From assembly GCF_001598295.1 (NCBI RefSeq), contig NZ_BCYR01000002.1, positions 620,001 through 684,000 on the forward strand: a stretch of 64,000 bases of DNA, in the 5' to 3' direction. This document shows, in pieces, positions 43,597 to 53,384 of this stretch (positions within the stretch are counted from its first letter, which is position 1; each line of letters starts with the position of its first letter). Source of the stretch: Klebsiella ornithinolytica NBRC 105727 = ATCC 31898. GTDB taxonomy: Bacteria; Pseudomonadota; Gammaproteobacteria; Enterobacterales; Enterobacteriaceae. The notes beneath the pieces are model-generated. The model saw only the letters and a list, made by a program, of their open reading frames with translations, ran no database searches and was not told the origin of the DNA. The position numbers and the translations under genes were made by a program.

Positions 43597-43807
43597 AAAA
43601 TCATCCTTACTAAACATCCCTCGGGCTAAGCATGGCGCGTACCTTCGCCACAAACCCAACATTTTTACAGAATCTTACCTGCCTGGGTTAGCGAAAGCTG
43701 GCATTTGTTTTACTTTTGACAAACATAAAGTCAAAATTAAGAATTCGTTACGCTGCAGATGGACCGCTACAGCGAATCAACGATTATACCTGAAGAAAGG
43801 ACTTTAG

Positions 43808-44785
43808 ATGCTCTTAGCGACGGCTCTGTTAATAATTGGTTTACTGCTGGTAGTCTACAGCGCCGATCGTCTGGTCTACGCCGCTTCAATACTTTGCCGC
43901 ATGATAGGGATCCCCCCGCTCATTATCGGGATGACGGTGGTAAGTATCGGCACCAGCCTGCCGGAGATCATCGTTTCCGCCGCCGCGTCTCTGCACGGAC
44001 AGACCGATCTGGCGATCGGCACGGCGCTCGGATCCAATATTACCAATATATTATTAATACTCGGCCTCGCTGCCTTGTTGCGTCCATTTACCGTGCATTC
44101 TGATATCCTGCGCCGCGAGTTACCGCTAATGTTGCTGGTCAGTTTGCTGGCAAGCTTTGTGCTGTACGATGGGCAACTGTCCCGTATGGACGGTCTTTTC
44201 TTACTGGCGCTCGCCCTGCTGTGGCTGCTGTTTACGATTAAAATCGCCCGGCTGGCGGAACGTCAGGGCAGCGATAGCCTGACCCGGGAACAGATGGCGG
44301 AGCTTCCGCGGGAAGGTTCGCTTCCCGTGGCCCTGCTCTGGCTGGGTGTAGCCATGATTGTGATGCCCATGGCAACCCGAATGGTCGTGGATAATGCTAC
44401 CGTGCTGGCAAACTACTTCGCTATCAGCGAGCTCACCGTCGGCTTAACGGTGGTGGCGATCGGCACCAGCCTGCCGGAACTGGCAACGACGATTGCCGGG
44501 GCGCGAAAAGGGGAAGACGATATCGCTATCGGGAATATTATCGGCGCGAATATCCTGAATATCGCCCTGGTTCTCGGATTACCGGCACTGATCGCCCCGG
44601 GAGCATTCGCACCGGAGGCCTTTACGCGCGACTATGCCGTGATGCTGTTCGTCAGCGTGATATTCGTCCTGCTATGCTGGCGTCGCAAATGGCAACCCGG
44701 TCGCCTGGTGGGTGCGCTGCTGGTCGGCGGTTTTGTGGTTTGGTTAGCGATGCTGTACTGGGCAGCACCGCTCTTCGTTGAATGA
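43808..44785 (+). CDS. yrbG: YrbG, calcium/cation antiporter (CaCA) family
   Basis: The 325-residue protein has about ten membrane segments in two inverted repeats. Each has the ion-binding alpha-repeat: SIGTSLPEIIVSAAASLHG with LGSNITN near residue 60, and AIGTSLPELATTIAGARKG with GANILN near residue 220. It is a Na/Ca- or K-dependent exchanger by family, but the physiological ion is uncertain. It starts the yrbG-kdsD-kdsC-lptC-lptA-lptB run. Confidence 0.93.
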   Translation: MLLATALLIIGLLLVVYSADRLVYAASILCRMIGIPPLIIGMTVVSIGTSLPEIIVSAAASLHGQTDLAIGTALGSNITNILLILGLAALLRPFTVHSDILRRELPLMLLVSLLASFVLYDGQLSRMDGLFLLALALLWLLFTIKIARLAERQGSDSLTREQMAELPREGSLPVALLWLGVAMIVMPMATRMVVDNATVLANYFAISELTVGLTVVAIGTSLPELATTIAGARKGEDDIAIGNIIGANILNIALVLGLPALIAPGAFAPEAFTRDYAVMLFVSVIFVLLCWRRKWQPGRLVGALLVGGFVVWLAMLYWAAPLFVE

Positions 44786-44799
44786 ATCGGGATAACACT

Positions 44800-45786
44800 A
44801 TGTCGCAAATAGATTTGCCAACGGATTTTGACTTTCAACGGGTAGGACGTGAAGTTCTGGAAATTGAACGTGAAGGTCTGGCTCAACTCGATCAGTACAT
44901 TAATGAAGATTTCACCCATGCCTGCGAGAAGATCTTCCGCTGCGCGGGCAAAGTCGTGGTGATGGGGATGGGCAAATCCGGCCATATCGGGCGTAAAATG
45001 GCGGCGACGTTTGCCAGCACCGGTACGCCGTCGTTTTTTGTGCACCCCGGCGAAGCGGCCCACGGCGATTTAGGCATGGTGACGCCGAAGGATGTGGTTA
45101 TCGCGCTCTCGAATTCCGGCGAGTCGAACGAGATCCTGGCGCTGATTCCGGTACTTAAACGCCTGCAGGTGCCTCTTATCTGCATGACCAGCCGTCCGGA
45201 AAGCAGCATGGCGCGCGCCGCGGACATCCATCTTTGCGTGAAGGTACTGAAAGAAGCCTGTCCGTTAGGGCTGGCCCCGACCTCCAGCACCACCGCCGCG
45301 CTGGTTATGGGCGATGCGCTGGCGGTTGCCCTGCTGGAAGCGCGCGGCTTTACCGCTGAAGATTTTGCGCTGTCGCACCCTGGCGGCGCACTGGGTCGTA
45401 AGCTGCTGTTGCGGGTCAATGATATTATGCATACGGGTGATGAAATCCCGCACGTCAATGTGCAGGCCACCTTGCGCGATGCGCTGCTGGAAATCACACG
45501 TAAAAATTTAGGCATGACGGCTGTCTGTGATGATGACATGAACATCATCGGTATTTTCACCGATGGCGACCTGCGCCGGGTGTTTGATACCGGGGTCGAT
45601 ATGCGTAATGCCAGTATTGCCGATGTCATGACACCGGGCGGCATTCGCATTCGCCCCGGTATTCTTGCCGTCGATGCGCTGAACCTGATGCAATCTCGCC
45701 ATATCACCTGTGTGTTAGTTGCCGATGGCGACCGCCTGTTGGGTGTGGTACATATGCACGATCTCCTGCGCGCAGGCGTAGTGTAA
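44800..45786 (+). CDS. kdsD: KdsD, D-arabinose 5-phosphate isomerase
   Basis: The ATG at 44800 gives 328 residues as in E. coli. An N-terminal SIS domain (VVVMGMGKSGHIGRKMAATFAS region near residue 50, ISNSGES-like ALSNSGESNEI) is followed by two CBS domains (DIMHTGDEIPHVN, ADVMTPGGIRIRP). It converts ribulose-5-phosphate to arabinose-5-phosphate for KDO synthesis. yrbG ends 14 bases upstream and kdsC starts 14 bases downstream. Confidence 0.97.
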   Translation: MSQIDLPTDFDFQRVGREVLEIEREGLAQLDQYINEDFTHACEKIFRCAGKVVVMGMGKSGHIGRKMAATFASTGTPSFFVHPGEAAHGDLGMVTPKDVVIALSNSGESNEILALIPVLKRLQVPLICMTSRPESSMARAADIHLCVKVLKEACPLGLAPTSSTTAALVMGDALAVALLEARGFTAEDFALSHPGGALGRKLLLRVNDIMHTGDEIPHVNVQATLRDALLEITRKNLGMTAVCDDDMNIIGIFTDGDLRRVFDTGVDMRNASIADVMTPGGIRIRPGILAVDALNLMQSRHITCVLVADGDRLLGVVHMHDLLRAGVV

Positions 45787-45800
45787 GTAAGGATAAAATA

Positions 45801-46367
45801 ATGAATAATGCTGATGCTCTGCAGGAAACCTGCTACGGGCCAGTAAGCCCTGAATTTATCGATCGGGCGGCGAAGATCCGTTTATTGATCCTCGACGTAG
45901 ACGGCGTGCTGTCCGATGGCCTGATCTACATGGGCAACAGCGGTGAAGAGCTGAAGGCGTTTAACGTTCGCGACGGTTACGGAATTCGCTGCGCGCTGAC
46001 CTCAGGTATTGAAGTCGCGATTATTACCGGACGAAAAGCTAAACTGGTAGAAGATCGTTGTCAGACGCTGGGCATTACGCACCTGTATCAGGGGCAGTCC
46101 GATAAACTGCTGGCATTTCGCGAATTATTGCGCAAGCTGGCCGTTCGCCCGGACGAAGTTGCCTACATCGGCGATGATCTGATCGACTGGCCGGTGATGG
46201 CCGAGGTCGGTTTAAGCGTGGCAGTGGCGGATGCGCACCCGCTGCTGCTACCGCGCGCAGATTATGTTACCCGCATCAACGGTGGACGCGGAGCGGTACG
46301 CGAAGTCTGCGATTTGTTACTATTGGCGCAGGGCAAGCTGGATGAGGCCAAAGGGCAATCAATATGA
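45801..46367 (+). CDS. kdsC: KdsC, KDO 8-phosphate phosphatase
   Basis: The 188-residue HAD phosphatase has the catalytic aspartates Asp32 and Asp34 in ILDVDGVLSDG, motif II in IITGRKAK and motif III in YIGDDLIDWPVM. It lacks a cap domain and works as a tetramer. It releases KDO for lipopolysaccharide inner-core synthesis. It overlaps lptC by 4 bases. Confidence 0.97.
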   Translation: MNNADALQETCYGPVSPEFIDRAAKIRLLILDVDGVLSDGLIYMGNSGEELKAFNVRDGYGIRCALTSGIEVAIITGRKAKLVEDRCQTLGITHLYQGQSDKLLAFRELLRKLAVRPDEVAYIGDDLIDWPVMAEVGLSVAVADAHPLLLPRADYVTRINGGRGAVREVCDLLLLAQGKLDEAKGQSI

Positions 46368-46939
46368 GTAAAACCAGACGTTGGGTTATCATTTTACTAT
46401 CGCTGGTCGCGCTTATTCTGATCGGCCTGAATCTGGCGGGTACGGACGATACCACTCAGCAAGAGATCAATCCTGATGACCCGACCTATACCAGTGAACA
46501 TACCGACACCGTTGTTTACAGCCCGGAAGGGGCGCTTAACTACCGCTTAATCGCTGAGCACGTGGAGTATTTTTCCGCCCAGGAAGTCTCGTGGTTCACC
46601 AAACCGGTGATGACCACATTTGATACCAACAAGGTACCCACCTGGTCTATCAAAGCGGATAAAGCCAAACTGACTAAAGACCGCATGCTGTATCTTTACG
46701 GAAACGTAGAGGTGGACGCGCTGAGCGCGGACTCTCAATTGCGCAAAATTACGACGGATAACGCCCAGATAAACCTGGTGACGCAAGATGTTACCTCTGA
46801 TGACATGGTGACGTTGTACGGGACGACATTTAATTCCAGCGGCCTGAAAATGCGCGGAAATTTACGCAGCAAAACTGCCGAGCTGATTGAAAAGGTTAGA
46901 ACCTCTTATGAAATTCAGAACAAACAAACTCAGCCTTAA
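46364..46939 (+). CDS. lptC: LptC, bitopic LPS-transport protein
   Basis: The 191-residue protein has one N-terminal membrane anchor (about 7-25) and a periplasmic beta-jellyroll with YSPEGALNYRLIAEHVEYF and DKAKLTKDRMLYLYGNVEV. It links the LptBFG extractor to the LptA bridge. Its end overlaps the lptA start by 32 bases. Confidence 0.96.
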   Translation: MSKTRRWVIILLSLVALILIGLNLAGTDDTTQQEINPDDPTYTSEHTDTVVYSPEGALNYRLIAEHVEYFSAQEVSWFTKPVMTTFDTNKVPTWSIKADKAKLTKDRMLYLYGNVEVDALSADSQLRKITTDNAQINLVTQDVTSDDMVTLYGTTFNSSGLKMRGNLRSKTAELIEKVRTSYEIQNKQTQP

Positions 46940-47453
46940 GATTGCGCTCGCCAGCGCCTTACTGGCCGCCAGCCTGCCGGCACTGGCAAAAACCGGCGAT
47001 ACCGATCAACCGATTCACATCGAATCCGATCAGCAGTCACTGGATATGCAGGGCAATGTCGTCACCTTCACCGGTAATGTCGTCGTCACCCAGGGGACCA
47101 TTAAAATCAACGCCGATAAGGTGGTGGTGACCCGTCCTGGCGGTGAAAAAGGTAAAGAAGTGATCGACGGTTACGGTAATCCGGCAACCTTCTTCCAGAT
47201 GCAGGACAACGGCAAGCCGGTGAAAGGCCGCGCGCAAAAAATGCACTATGAATTGCAGAATGATTTCGTCGTCCTGACCGGTAATGCGCATCTGGAACAG
47301 ATCGATAGCAACATCCAGGGCGACAAAATTACCTATCTGGTGAAAGAGCAGAAAATGCAGGCGTTCAGCAATAAAGGCGGACGCGTGACGACGGTTCTGG
47401 TTCCTTCGCAGCTGCAAGACAAAAGCACCAACCAGCAAAAGAAGGGTAACTAA
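46908..47453 (+). CDS. lptA: LptA, periplasmic LPS-transport bridge protein
   Basis: The ATG at 46908 gives 181 residues (E. coli 185); an upstream start at 46887 would spoil the signal peptide. The signal peptide ends PALA near residue 27. The jellyroll region has PIHIESDQQSLDMQGNVVTF and INADKVVVTRPGG. The C-terminal tail is shorter than E. coli. LptA oligomers carry LPS across the periplasm. It is followed 6 bases later by lptB. Confidence 0.96.
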   Translation: MKFRTNKLSLKIALASALLAASLPALAKTGDTDQPIHIESDQQSLDMQGNVVTFTGNVVVTQGTIKINADKVVVTRPGGEKGKEVIDGYGNPATFFQMQDNGKPVKGRAQKMHYELQNDFVVLTGNAHLEQIDSNIQGDKITYLVKEQKMQAFSNKGGRVTTVLVPSQLQDKSTNQQKKGN

Positions 47454-47459
47454 TTCGTT

Positions 47460-48185
47460 ATGGCAACATTAACCGCAAAGAATCTCGCCAAGGCGTATAA
47501 AGGCCGCCGCGTGGTGGAAGATGTCAGTCTGACCGTGAACTCTGGCGAGATCGTTGGCCTCCTCGGGCCAAACGGCGCCGGTAAAACCACGACCTTCTAC
47601 ATGGTGGTCGGCATTGTGCCGCGCGACGCTGGCAACATTATTATCGACGATGAAGATATCAGCCTGCTGCCGCTGCATGCCCGCGCGCGTCGGGGGATCG
47701 GCTATCTGCCGCAGGAAGCTTCCATTTTCCGCCGCCTGAGCGTGTACGATAATTTAATGGCGGTTTTGCAGATTCGCGACGATCTCAGCAGCGAGCAGCG
47801 TGAAGACCGCGCGAAAGAGCTGATGGAAGAATTTCACATCGAGCATCTGCGCGACAGCCTGGGACAGGCGCTTTCCGGCGGTGAACGCCGCCGCGTTGAA
47901 ATCGCCCGCGCGCTGGCCGCTAATCCGAAATTCATTCTGCTGGATGAGCCTTTTGCCGGCGTTGACCCCATTTCCGTTATTGATATCAAACGCATCATCG
48001 AACATCTGCGCGACAGCGGTCTTGGCGTGCTGATCACCGACCATAACGTCAGGGAGACGCTGGCCGTCTGCGAACGCGCCTATATCGTCAGCCAGGGTCA
48101 CCTGATCGCCCACGGCACCCCGCAGCAAATCCTTGAAGACGAGCAGGTTAAGCGCGTGTATCTTGGGGAAGACTTCAGACTCTGA
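47460..48185 (+). CDS. lptB: LptB, ATPase of the LPS exporter
   Basis: The 241-residue ABC ATPase has Walker [10 protein letters not shown] at 36-44, the signature [15 protein letters not shown] near residue 138, Walker [14 protein letters not shown] and the switch histidine ITDHNVRE. It powers LPS extraction with LptFG (encoded elsewhere). rpoN follows after 47 bases and is probably partly co-transcribed. Confidence 0.97.
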   Translation: MATLTAKNLAKAYKGRRVVEDVSLTVNSGEIVGLLGPNGAGKTTTFYMVVGIVPRDAGNIIIDDEDISLLPLHARARRGIGYLPQEASIFRRLSVYDNLMAVLQIRDDLSSEQREDRAKELMEEFHIEHLRDSLGQALSGGERRRVEIARALAANPKFILLDEPFAGVDPISVIDIKRIIEHLRDSGLGVLITDHNVRETLAVCERAYIVSQGHLIAHGTPQQILEDEQVKRVYLGEDFRL

Positions 48186-48232
48186 TAGGGTAGAGGTTAC
48201 AGACGTTTTAGCCGGAGATATTAGCCCTGAAT

Positions 48233-49666
48233 ATGAAGCAAGGTTTGCAATTAAGGCTAAGCCAACAGCTTGCCATGACGCCACAACTGCAACAGGCTAT
48301 TCGCCTGCTGCAGCTGTCCACGTTAGAACTCCAGCAAGAACTCCAGCAGGCGCTGGAGAGTAATCCGCTGCTTGAGCAAACCGATCTTCACGATGAGGTA
48401 GAAACCAAAGAGGTCGAGGACCGCGAATCGCTGGACACCGTCGACGCTCTTGAACAAAAAGATATGCCGGAAGAGCTGCCGCTCGACGCCAGCTGGGATG
48501 AAATCTACACCGCCGGCACCCCGTCCGGAAACGGCGTTGATTACCAGGACGACGAGCTGCCTGTCTATCAAGGCGAAACGACCCAAAGCCTGCAGGATTA
48601 CCTGATGTGGCAGGTTGAACTGACGCCGTTTACCGACACCGACCGCGCCATTGCCACCTCGATTGTCGATGCCGTTGATGACACCGGCTATCTCACTATT
48701 CGGCTGGAAGATATTGTCGAGAGTATCGACGATGACGACATTGGTCTCGAAGAAGTGGAAGCGGTGCTAAAGCGTATCCAGCGCTTTGACCCGGTCGGCG
48801 TCGCGGCAAAAGATCTGCGCGACTGTCTGCTGGTTCAGCTTTCCCAATATGCTAAAGAGACGCCGTGGCTGGAAGAAGCCCGGCTGATCATCAGCGATCA
48901 TCTCGATCTGCTCGCCAACCATGATTTCCGCTCCCTGATGCGCGTCACCCGACTGAAAGAAGAGGTGCTGAAAGAAGCCGTTAATCTCATCCAGTCCCTC
49001 GATCCGCGCCCCGGTCAGTCGATTCAGACCAGCGAGCCGGAATACGTCATTCCCGACGTGCTGGTACGTAAAGTCAGCGGCCGCTGGGTCGTGGAGCTTA
49101 ACTCCGACAGCATCCCACGTCTGAAGATTAATCAGCATTACGCGGCCATGGGCAATAGCGCGCGCAATGATGCAGACAGCCAGTTTATCCGCAGCAACCT
49201 GCAGGAAGCTCGCTGGCTGATCAAGAGTCTGGAAAGCCGCAATGATACGCTGTTGCGCGTCAGCCGCTGCATCGTCGAACAGCAGCAGGCCTTCTTCGAT
49301 CAGGGTGAAGAGTTCATGAAACCGATGGTGCTGGCGGATATCGCTCAGGCCGTCGAAATGCATGAATCCACCATTTCACGCGTTACCACCCAAAAATATC
49401 TGCACAGTCCGCGCGGTATTTTTGAGCTGAAATATTTCTTTTCCAGCCACGTGAATACGGAAGGCGGCGGCGAGGCATCGTCGACAGCCATTCGTGCGCT
49501 GGTGAAGAAGTTAATCGCCGCGGAGAATCCCGCGAAGCCGTTGAGTGACAGTAAGCTGACCACCATCCTGTCCGAACAGGGTATCATGGTGGCACGTCGT
49601 ACCGTCGCTAAGTACCGAGAGTCTTTATCCATTCCGCCATCTAACCAGCGTAAACAACTGGTTTGA
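48233..49666 (+). CDS. rpoN: RpoN, sigma-54
   Basis: The 477-residue protein starts with the Gln/Leu-rich activator-interaction region ([20 protein letters not shown]) and has an acidic region II. The core-binding domain and the helix-turn-helix follow, with the RpoN box [10 protein letters not shown] near residue 455. It directs transcription of nitrogen-regulated genes, including those for ammonia assimilation. It leads the cluster hpf-ptsN-rapZ-ptsO, as in E. coli. Confidence 0.98.
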   Translation: MKQGLQLRLSQQLAMTPQLQQAIRLLQLSTLELQQELQQALESNPLLEQTDLHDEVETKEVEDRESLDTVDALEQKDMPEELPLDASWDEIYTAGTPSGNGVDYQDDELPVYQGETTQSLQDYLMWQVELTPFTDTDRAIATSIVDAVDDTGYLTIRLEDIVESIDDDDIGLEEVEAVLKRIQRFDPVGVAAKDLRDCLLVQLSQYAKETPWLEEARLIISDHLDLLANHDFRSLMRVTRLKEEVLKEAVNLIQSLDPRPGQSIQTSEPEYVIPDVLVRKVSGRWVVELNSDSIPRLKINQHYAAMGNSARNDADSQFIRSNLQEARWLIKSLESRNDTLLRVSRCIVEQQQAFFDQGEEFMKPMVLADIAQAVEMHESTISRVTTQKYLHSPRGIFELKYFFSSHVNTEGGGEASSTAIRALVKKLIAAENPAKPLSDSKLTTILSEQGIMVARRTVAKYRESLSIPPSNQRKQLV

Positions 49667-49688
49667 TACAACCGATAAGGAAGACACT

Positions 49689-49976
49689 ATGCAGCTCAAC
49701 ATTACAGGACACAACGTCGAGATCACCCCTGCACTGCGCGAATTCGTTAATGCGAAGTTCAGCAAGCTGGAGCAGTTTTTCGACAGGATCAATCAGGTCT
49801 ATATTGTGTTAAAAGTAGAGAAGGTGACGCAAATTGCGGATGCCAATCTGCATGTCAACGGTGGCGAAATCCATGCCAGTGCGGAAGGGCAGGATATGTA
49901 TGCCGCTATTGATGGACTCATCGATAAGCTGGCAAGACAGTTAACAAAACATAAAGATAAACTAAAACAACACTAA
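49689..49976 (+). CDS. hpf: HPF, short-form hibernation promoting factor
   Basis: The 95-residue protein matches E. coli HPF (YhbH). It has the S30AE/RaiA fold (MQLNITGHNVEITPALREFV, then ADANLHVNGGEIHASAEGQD) and a basic end LTKHKDKLKQH. With RMF it converts 70S ribosomes to inactive 100S dimers. It starts 22 bases after rpoN, with GATAAGGAAG as ribosome-binding site. Confidence 0.96.
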   Translation: MQLNITGHNVEITPALREFVNAKFSKLEQFFDRINQVYIVLKVEKVTQIADANLHVNGGEIHASAEGQDMYAAIDGLIDKLARQLTKHKDKLKQH

Positions 49977-49990
49977 TTGTCCGGGCGCCG

Positions 49991-50030
49991 CCCTTGCCTG
50001 CTGCCAGCCTTCATCGGTAGCAGGCAAGGG
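49991..50030 (+). repeat. Strong stem-loop between hpf and ptsN
   Basis: CCCTTGCCTGCTGCC (49991-50005) and GGTAGCAGGCAAGGG (50016-50030) form a 15-pair stem with one G:T pair and a ten-base loop. No T-run follows, so it is not a standard terminator. It ends 18 bases before the ptsN start and could be a processing site or translation-control structure. Confidence 0.75.
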
Positions 50031-50048
50031 GCGCGCTCAGGTGAAATT

Positions 50049-50537
50049 ATGATGAACAACGATTCGGCTCTACAACTGAGCAACGTCCTTAACCAGGAAT
50101 GTACCCGTAGCCAGGTTCACTGCCAGAGCAAAAAGCGCGCGCTGGAAATCATCAGTGAACTGGCAGCAAAACAGTTAGGTTTGCCGCCGCAGGTGGTGTT
50201 TGAGGCGATCCTTACCCGCGAGAAAATGGGCAGTACCGGGATTGGCAACGGGATTGCCATTCCGCACGGTAAACTTGAAGAGGATACGCTGCGCGCCGTT
50301 GGCGTGTTTGTCCAGCTGGAGACTCCGATCGCATTTGATGCCATCGACAATCAGCCGGTCGATCTGCTGTTTGCGCTTCTGGTCCCGGCTGACCAGACCA
50401 AAACCCATCTGCATACGCTGTCTCTGGTTGCAAAACGACTGGCGGATAAAACGATTTGCCGTCGCCTGCGCGCAGCGCAAAGCGATGAAGAGCTGTATGA
50501 GATCATCACCGAAGCAGGAAGCAACGATGACGTATAA
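50049..50537 (+). CDS. ptsN: PtsN, EIIA-Ntr of the nitrogen PTS
   Basis: The ATG at 50049, after AGGTGAAATT, gives 162 residues (E. coli 163); the next codon is also ATG. The phosphorylated histidine is His73 in GIAIPHGKLEE. EIIA-Ntr receives phosphate from NPr and regulates TrkA, KdpD and GlmS-related functions. A frame open back to 49977 would run through the stem-loop and is rejected. Confidence 0.97.
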   Translation: MMNNDSALQLSNVLNQECTRSQVHCQSKKRALEIISELAAKQLGLPPQVVFEAILTREKMGSTGIGNGIAIPHGKLEEDTLRAVGVFVQLETPIAFDAIDNQPVDLLFALLVPADQTKTHLHTLSLVAKRLADKTICRRLRAAQSDEELYEIITEAGSNDDV

Positions 50538-50582
50538 CGGCCGTCGCCCCCTACCCTTTATCGTACTGAGGAGAAACGGTAC

Positions 50583-51437
50583 ATGGTACTGATGATCGTC
50601 AGCGGCCGCTCAGGCTCGGGGAAATCCGTCGCTCTGCGGGCGCTGGAAGATATGGGCTTCTACTGCGTAGATAACCTGCCGGTAGTGCTGTTGCCTGAGC
50701 TGGCGAGATCGCTGGCCGACAGAAACATCTCTGCCGCCGTCAGCATTGACGTGCGTAACATGCCGGAATCGCCAGAGATCTTTGAACAGGCGATGAAAAA
50801 CCTGCCTGAGGCATTTTCCCCTCAGCTGCTGTTCCTTGATGCTGACCGCAATACGCTGATCCGCCGCTACAGCGACACCCGTCGTCTGCATCCGCTATCG
50901 AGCAAAAATCTGTCGCTGGAAAGCGCGATTGACGAAGAGAGCGCGCTGCTGGAGCCGCTGCGTTCCCGCGCCGACCTGATCGTCGACACTTCAGAGATGT
51001 CGGTACACGAGCTGGCGGAAATGCTACGTACCCGTCTGCTCGGCAAGCGTGAACGTGAGCTGACCATGGTCTTTGAATCCTTTGGCTTTAAGCACGGTAT
51101 CCCGATTGATGCCGATTACGTCTTTGACGTACGCTTCCTGCCAAACCCACACTGGGATCCGAAACTGCGTCCAATGACCGGTCTGGATAAGCCGGTGGCC
51201 GCCTTCCTTGACCGGCACACGGAAGTTCACAATTTTATTTACCAGACCCGCAGCTATCTTGAGCTATGGTTACCGATGCTGGAGACCAATAATCGCAGCT
51301 ATCTGACGGTGGCGATTGGTTGTACCGGCGGTAAACACCGTTCGGTCTACATTGCCGAACAGCTGGCTGATTACTTCCGCTCACGCGGTAAGAACGTGCA
51401 GTCTCGTCATCGGACGCTGGAAAAACGCAAATCATGA
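50583..51437 (+). CDS. rapZ: RapZ, RNase adapter for GlmZ sRNA
   Basis: The 284-residue protein has Walker A GRSGSGKS at residues 8-15 and DTSEM-type Walker B. A C-terminal RNA-binding/GlcN6P-sensing domain follows ([16 protein letters not shown]) with the basic tail [10 protein letters not shown]. RapZ presents the sRNA GlmZ to RNase E, thereby controlling glmS. It overlaps ptsO by 4 bases (ATGA). Confidence 0.97.
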   Translation: MVLMIVSGRSGSGKSVALRALEDMGFYCVDNLPVVLLPELARSLADRNISAAVSIDVRNMPESPEIFEQAMKNLPEAFSPQLLFLDADRNTLIRRYSDTRRLHPLSSKNLSLESAIDEESALLEPLRSRADLIVDTSEMSVHELAEMLRTRLLGKRERELTMVFESFGFKHGIPIDADYVFDVRFLPNPHWDPKLRPMTGLDKPVAAFLDRHTEVHNFIYQTRSYLELWLPMLETNNRSYLTVAIGCTGGKHRSVYIAEQLADYFRSRGKNVQSRHRTLEKRKS

Positions 51438-51706
51438 CCGTAAAGCAGATCGTTGAAATCACCAATAAACTGGGGATGCATGCCCGCCCGGCGATGAAGC
51501 TGTTTGAGCTGATGCAGAATTATGATGCGGAAGTCCTGCTGCGCAACGACGAGGGGACGGAAGCGGAGGCCAATAGCGTAATTGCCCTGCTGATGCTCGA
51601 CTCGGCCAAAGGTCGGCAAATCGAGATTGAAGCCAACGGTCCGCAGGAAGTCGAGGCGCTGGCAGCGGTTATCGCGCTGTTCAACGCCGGTTTTGACGAA
51701 GACTAA
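51434..51706 (+). CDS. ptsO: NPr, HPr-like protein of the nitrogen PTS
   Basis: The 90-residue HPr-fold protein has its phosphorylated histidine at residue 16 ([17 protein letters not shown]). It passes phosphate from EI-Ntr to EIIA-Ntr. It ends the rpoN cluster. In E. coli yrbL follows; here the next gene is the convergent mtgA, 61 bases away, with a weak GC-rich hairpin (CCCCGG facing CCGGGG, 51723-51746) between. Confidence 0.97.
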   Translation: MTVKQIVEITNKLGMHARPAMKLFELMQNYDAEVLLRNDEGTEAEANSVIALLMLDSAKGRQIEIEANGPQEVEALAAVIALFNAGFDED

Positions 51707-51767
51707 ACATTCCCGCCTCTTCCCCGGCTGCACGACGCTGACCGGGGCTATTGTTTCTGCCGCGACC

Positions 51768-52493
51768 TCACTTCAGCTTGTTCGCCTGCATAAATCCTTC
51801 TCCGCCTAGCTGACGCATCTGGCGCAGGATCCACGCCTGCCGACTGCGAACATAGCCGGACGGCGCATCGGCGCGAAAGCGAATCGGGTTGGGCAATACC
51901 GCAGCCAGGAGCGCCGCTTCAGAAGCCGTTAACTTGCTCGCAGGCTTGTGAAAGTAGCGCCGGGACGCCGCTTCGACGCCGAACGTTCCTTCCCCAAATT
52001 CAGCGATATTCAGGTAGACGGTCAGAATCCGTTTTTTACTCCACACCGTCTCAATCCCTACCGTTAACCCTGCCTCCAGCCCTTTGCGCAACCAGCTACG
52101 GCCATCCCACAAGAACAGGTTCTTCGCCGTTTGCTGCGAAAGCGTGGAGGCGCCGCGCACGCGGTTTTCCTGACGTTCATTGTGTGCCAGCGCTTTCTCT
52201 ATCGCTGAGACATCAAAACCCCAGTGTTCAGGGAATTTTTGATCCTCCGCAGCGATTGCCGCCAGCCCCATCCACGGCGAGATCTCGTCCATCCCGACCC
52301 AGTCGGAGTGGGCGACATAATGAAAATCACCGCTCAGCCATGCGCCGATTTGTCGCTCGAGCATAACAGCTGAAAACGGCACCGGCAGTATGCTAAAGAG
52401 CGCGATGCCGCCTCCCCAAAAGGCTGCCGCAATCAGCAGAATGCGCAATAAAAGGCGTTTAATCATTCGCAACGGGGCCGAACGCACGCTCAT
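51768..52493 (-). CDS. mtgA: MtgA, monofunctional peptidoglycan glycosyltransferase
   Basis: The 241-residue protein has one N-terminal membrane anchor (about 10-30) and a GT51 domain with [12 protein letters not shown] near residue 82 (catalytic Glu), [17 protein letters not shown] and [13 protein letters not shown]. It polymerises lipid II into glycan chains. Its start overlaps the elbB stop by 4 bases. Confidence 0.95.
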   Translation of the reverse strand: MSVRSAPLRMIKRLLLRILLIAAAFWGGGIALFSILPVPFSAVMLERQIGAWLSGDFHYVAHSDWVGMDEISPWMGLAAIAAEDQKFPEHWGFDVSAIEKALAHNERQENRVRGASTLSQQTAKNLFLWDGRSWLRKGLEAGLTVGIETVWSKKRILTVYLNIAEFGEGTFGVEAASRRYFHKPASKLTASEAALLAAVLPNPIRFRADAPSGYVRSRQAWILRQMRQLGGEGFMQANKLK

Positions 52494-53143
52494 GCAGTCA
52501 GAACCAGCACGCGAGCCACCAGCTTCTCAATCCCGCTTGCCGCTTCCGCAATGTTCTGCGCCAGCATCCAGGCCGGGGTCGTCACCACCTTATGTTCTTC
52601 ATCGACGACGATATCATCGACCGGGCAAGGAACGTGTTCTGCGCCCATCTCTTCCACCACCTCAGCGGTATCAAGATCGGTGCCGATGGTTATCCGCAGC
52701 GGGATCGGGAAAATTTTTGGCAGCAGCGCCGGGGCGATACACATAAAGCCCAGCGGTTTACCCGCCTCGTGCATCGCCAGCGTCAACGCTTTCAGGTCGC
52801 TATCGACCTGGCATTCAGCCCCTTGCGAGGCAAAATTGCTGAGGTTCTTCGCCGCGCCAAACCCGCCAGGGACAATCAGCGCATCCAGATCTTCAGCCCG
52901 GGCCGCAGCCAGAGGCTGGATATCGCCACGGGCAATACGCGCGGCCTCCACCAGAACGTTGCGGCTTTCGGCCATCGGCTCACCGGTCAGGTGGTTGATC
53001 ACGTCCGTTTGCGCTTTATCCGCGGCGAAACAGATGGCCTGTGCGCCGCTACGGGCGATCGCCAACAGGGTAATGACCGCTTCATGGATCTCCGTTCCGT
53101 CATAGACGCCACAGCCGCTCAATACCACGCCAATCTTTTTCAT
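52490..53143 (-). CDS. elbB: ElbB, DJ-1/PfpI-family glyoxalase-like protein
   Basis: The 217-residue protein has the class I glutamine amidotransferase-like fold, with [20 protein letters not shown] near residue 88 and the nucleophile-elbow-like FMCIAPALL near residue 135. E. coli ElbB has been linked to isoprenoid synthesis and weak glyoxalase activity. It overlaps mtgA. The sRNA ArcZ starts 121 bases upstream on the opposite strand. Confidence 0.93.
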   Translation of the reverse strand: MKKIGVVLSGCGVYDGTEIHEAVITLLAIARSGAQAICFAADKAQTDVINHLTGEPMAESRNVLVEAARIARGDIQPLAAARAEDLDALIVPGGFGAAKNLSNFASQGAECQVDSDLKALTLAMHEAGKPLGFMCIAPALLPKIFPIPLRITIGTDLDTAEVVEEMGAEHVPCPVDDIVVDEEHKVVTTPAWMLAQNIAEAASGIEKLVARVLVLTA

Positions 53144-53263
53144 ACTGCCAGCTCCTTAGTGCAACTTGCTGAAACCAGTCAAAAATTTTGATTTACACGC
53201 ATTGCTTCACATATTTTACTGATTCACGTAACAAATAATTTAAGGTTTGCTATCTTAATGAGC

Positions 53264-53384
53264 GAGCAAACCAAATCCTCAGGTTGCGCTACGTAAAAAT
53301 ATCTCTAAAAATTCTGGCGCAACGACCAGTTCCCTGGTGTTGGCGCAGTATTCGCGCACCCCGGTTTATCCGGGGTCATTTTTT
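53264..53384 (+). ncRNA. arcZ: ArcZ (RyhA/SraH), Hfq-dependent sRNA
   Basis: The 3' half is nearly identical to E. coli ArcZ: the seed TTCCCTGGTGTTGGCGCAG followed by TATTCGCGCACCCCGG and the terminator CCCCGG-TTTAT-CCGGGG with TCATTTTTT. The 5' part is diverged, as expected. A -10 TATCTT at 53251-53256, with GTAACA 17 bases upstream, puts the start near 53263 and gives the known length of about 121 nt. ArcZ activates rpoS translation and represses flagellar and other mRNAs; it is repressed by ArcA. Its last 9 bases overlap the arcB 3' end on the other strand. Confidence 0.88.

Noticed and set aside
51723-51746. Terminator between ptsO and mtgA
   Set aside because: The stem CCCCGG/CCGGGG is short with a 12-base loop and no clear T-run, so it was mentioned with ptsO but not called as a terminator.
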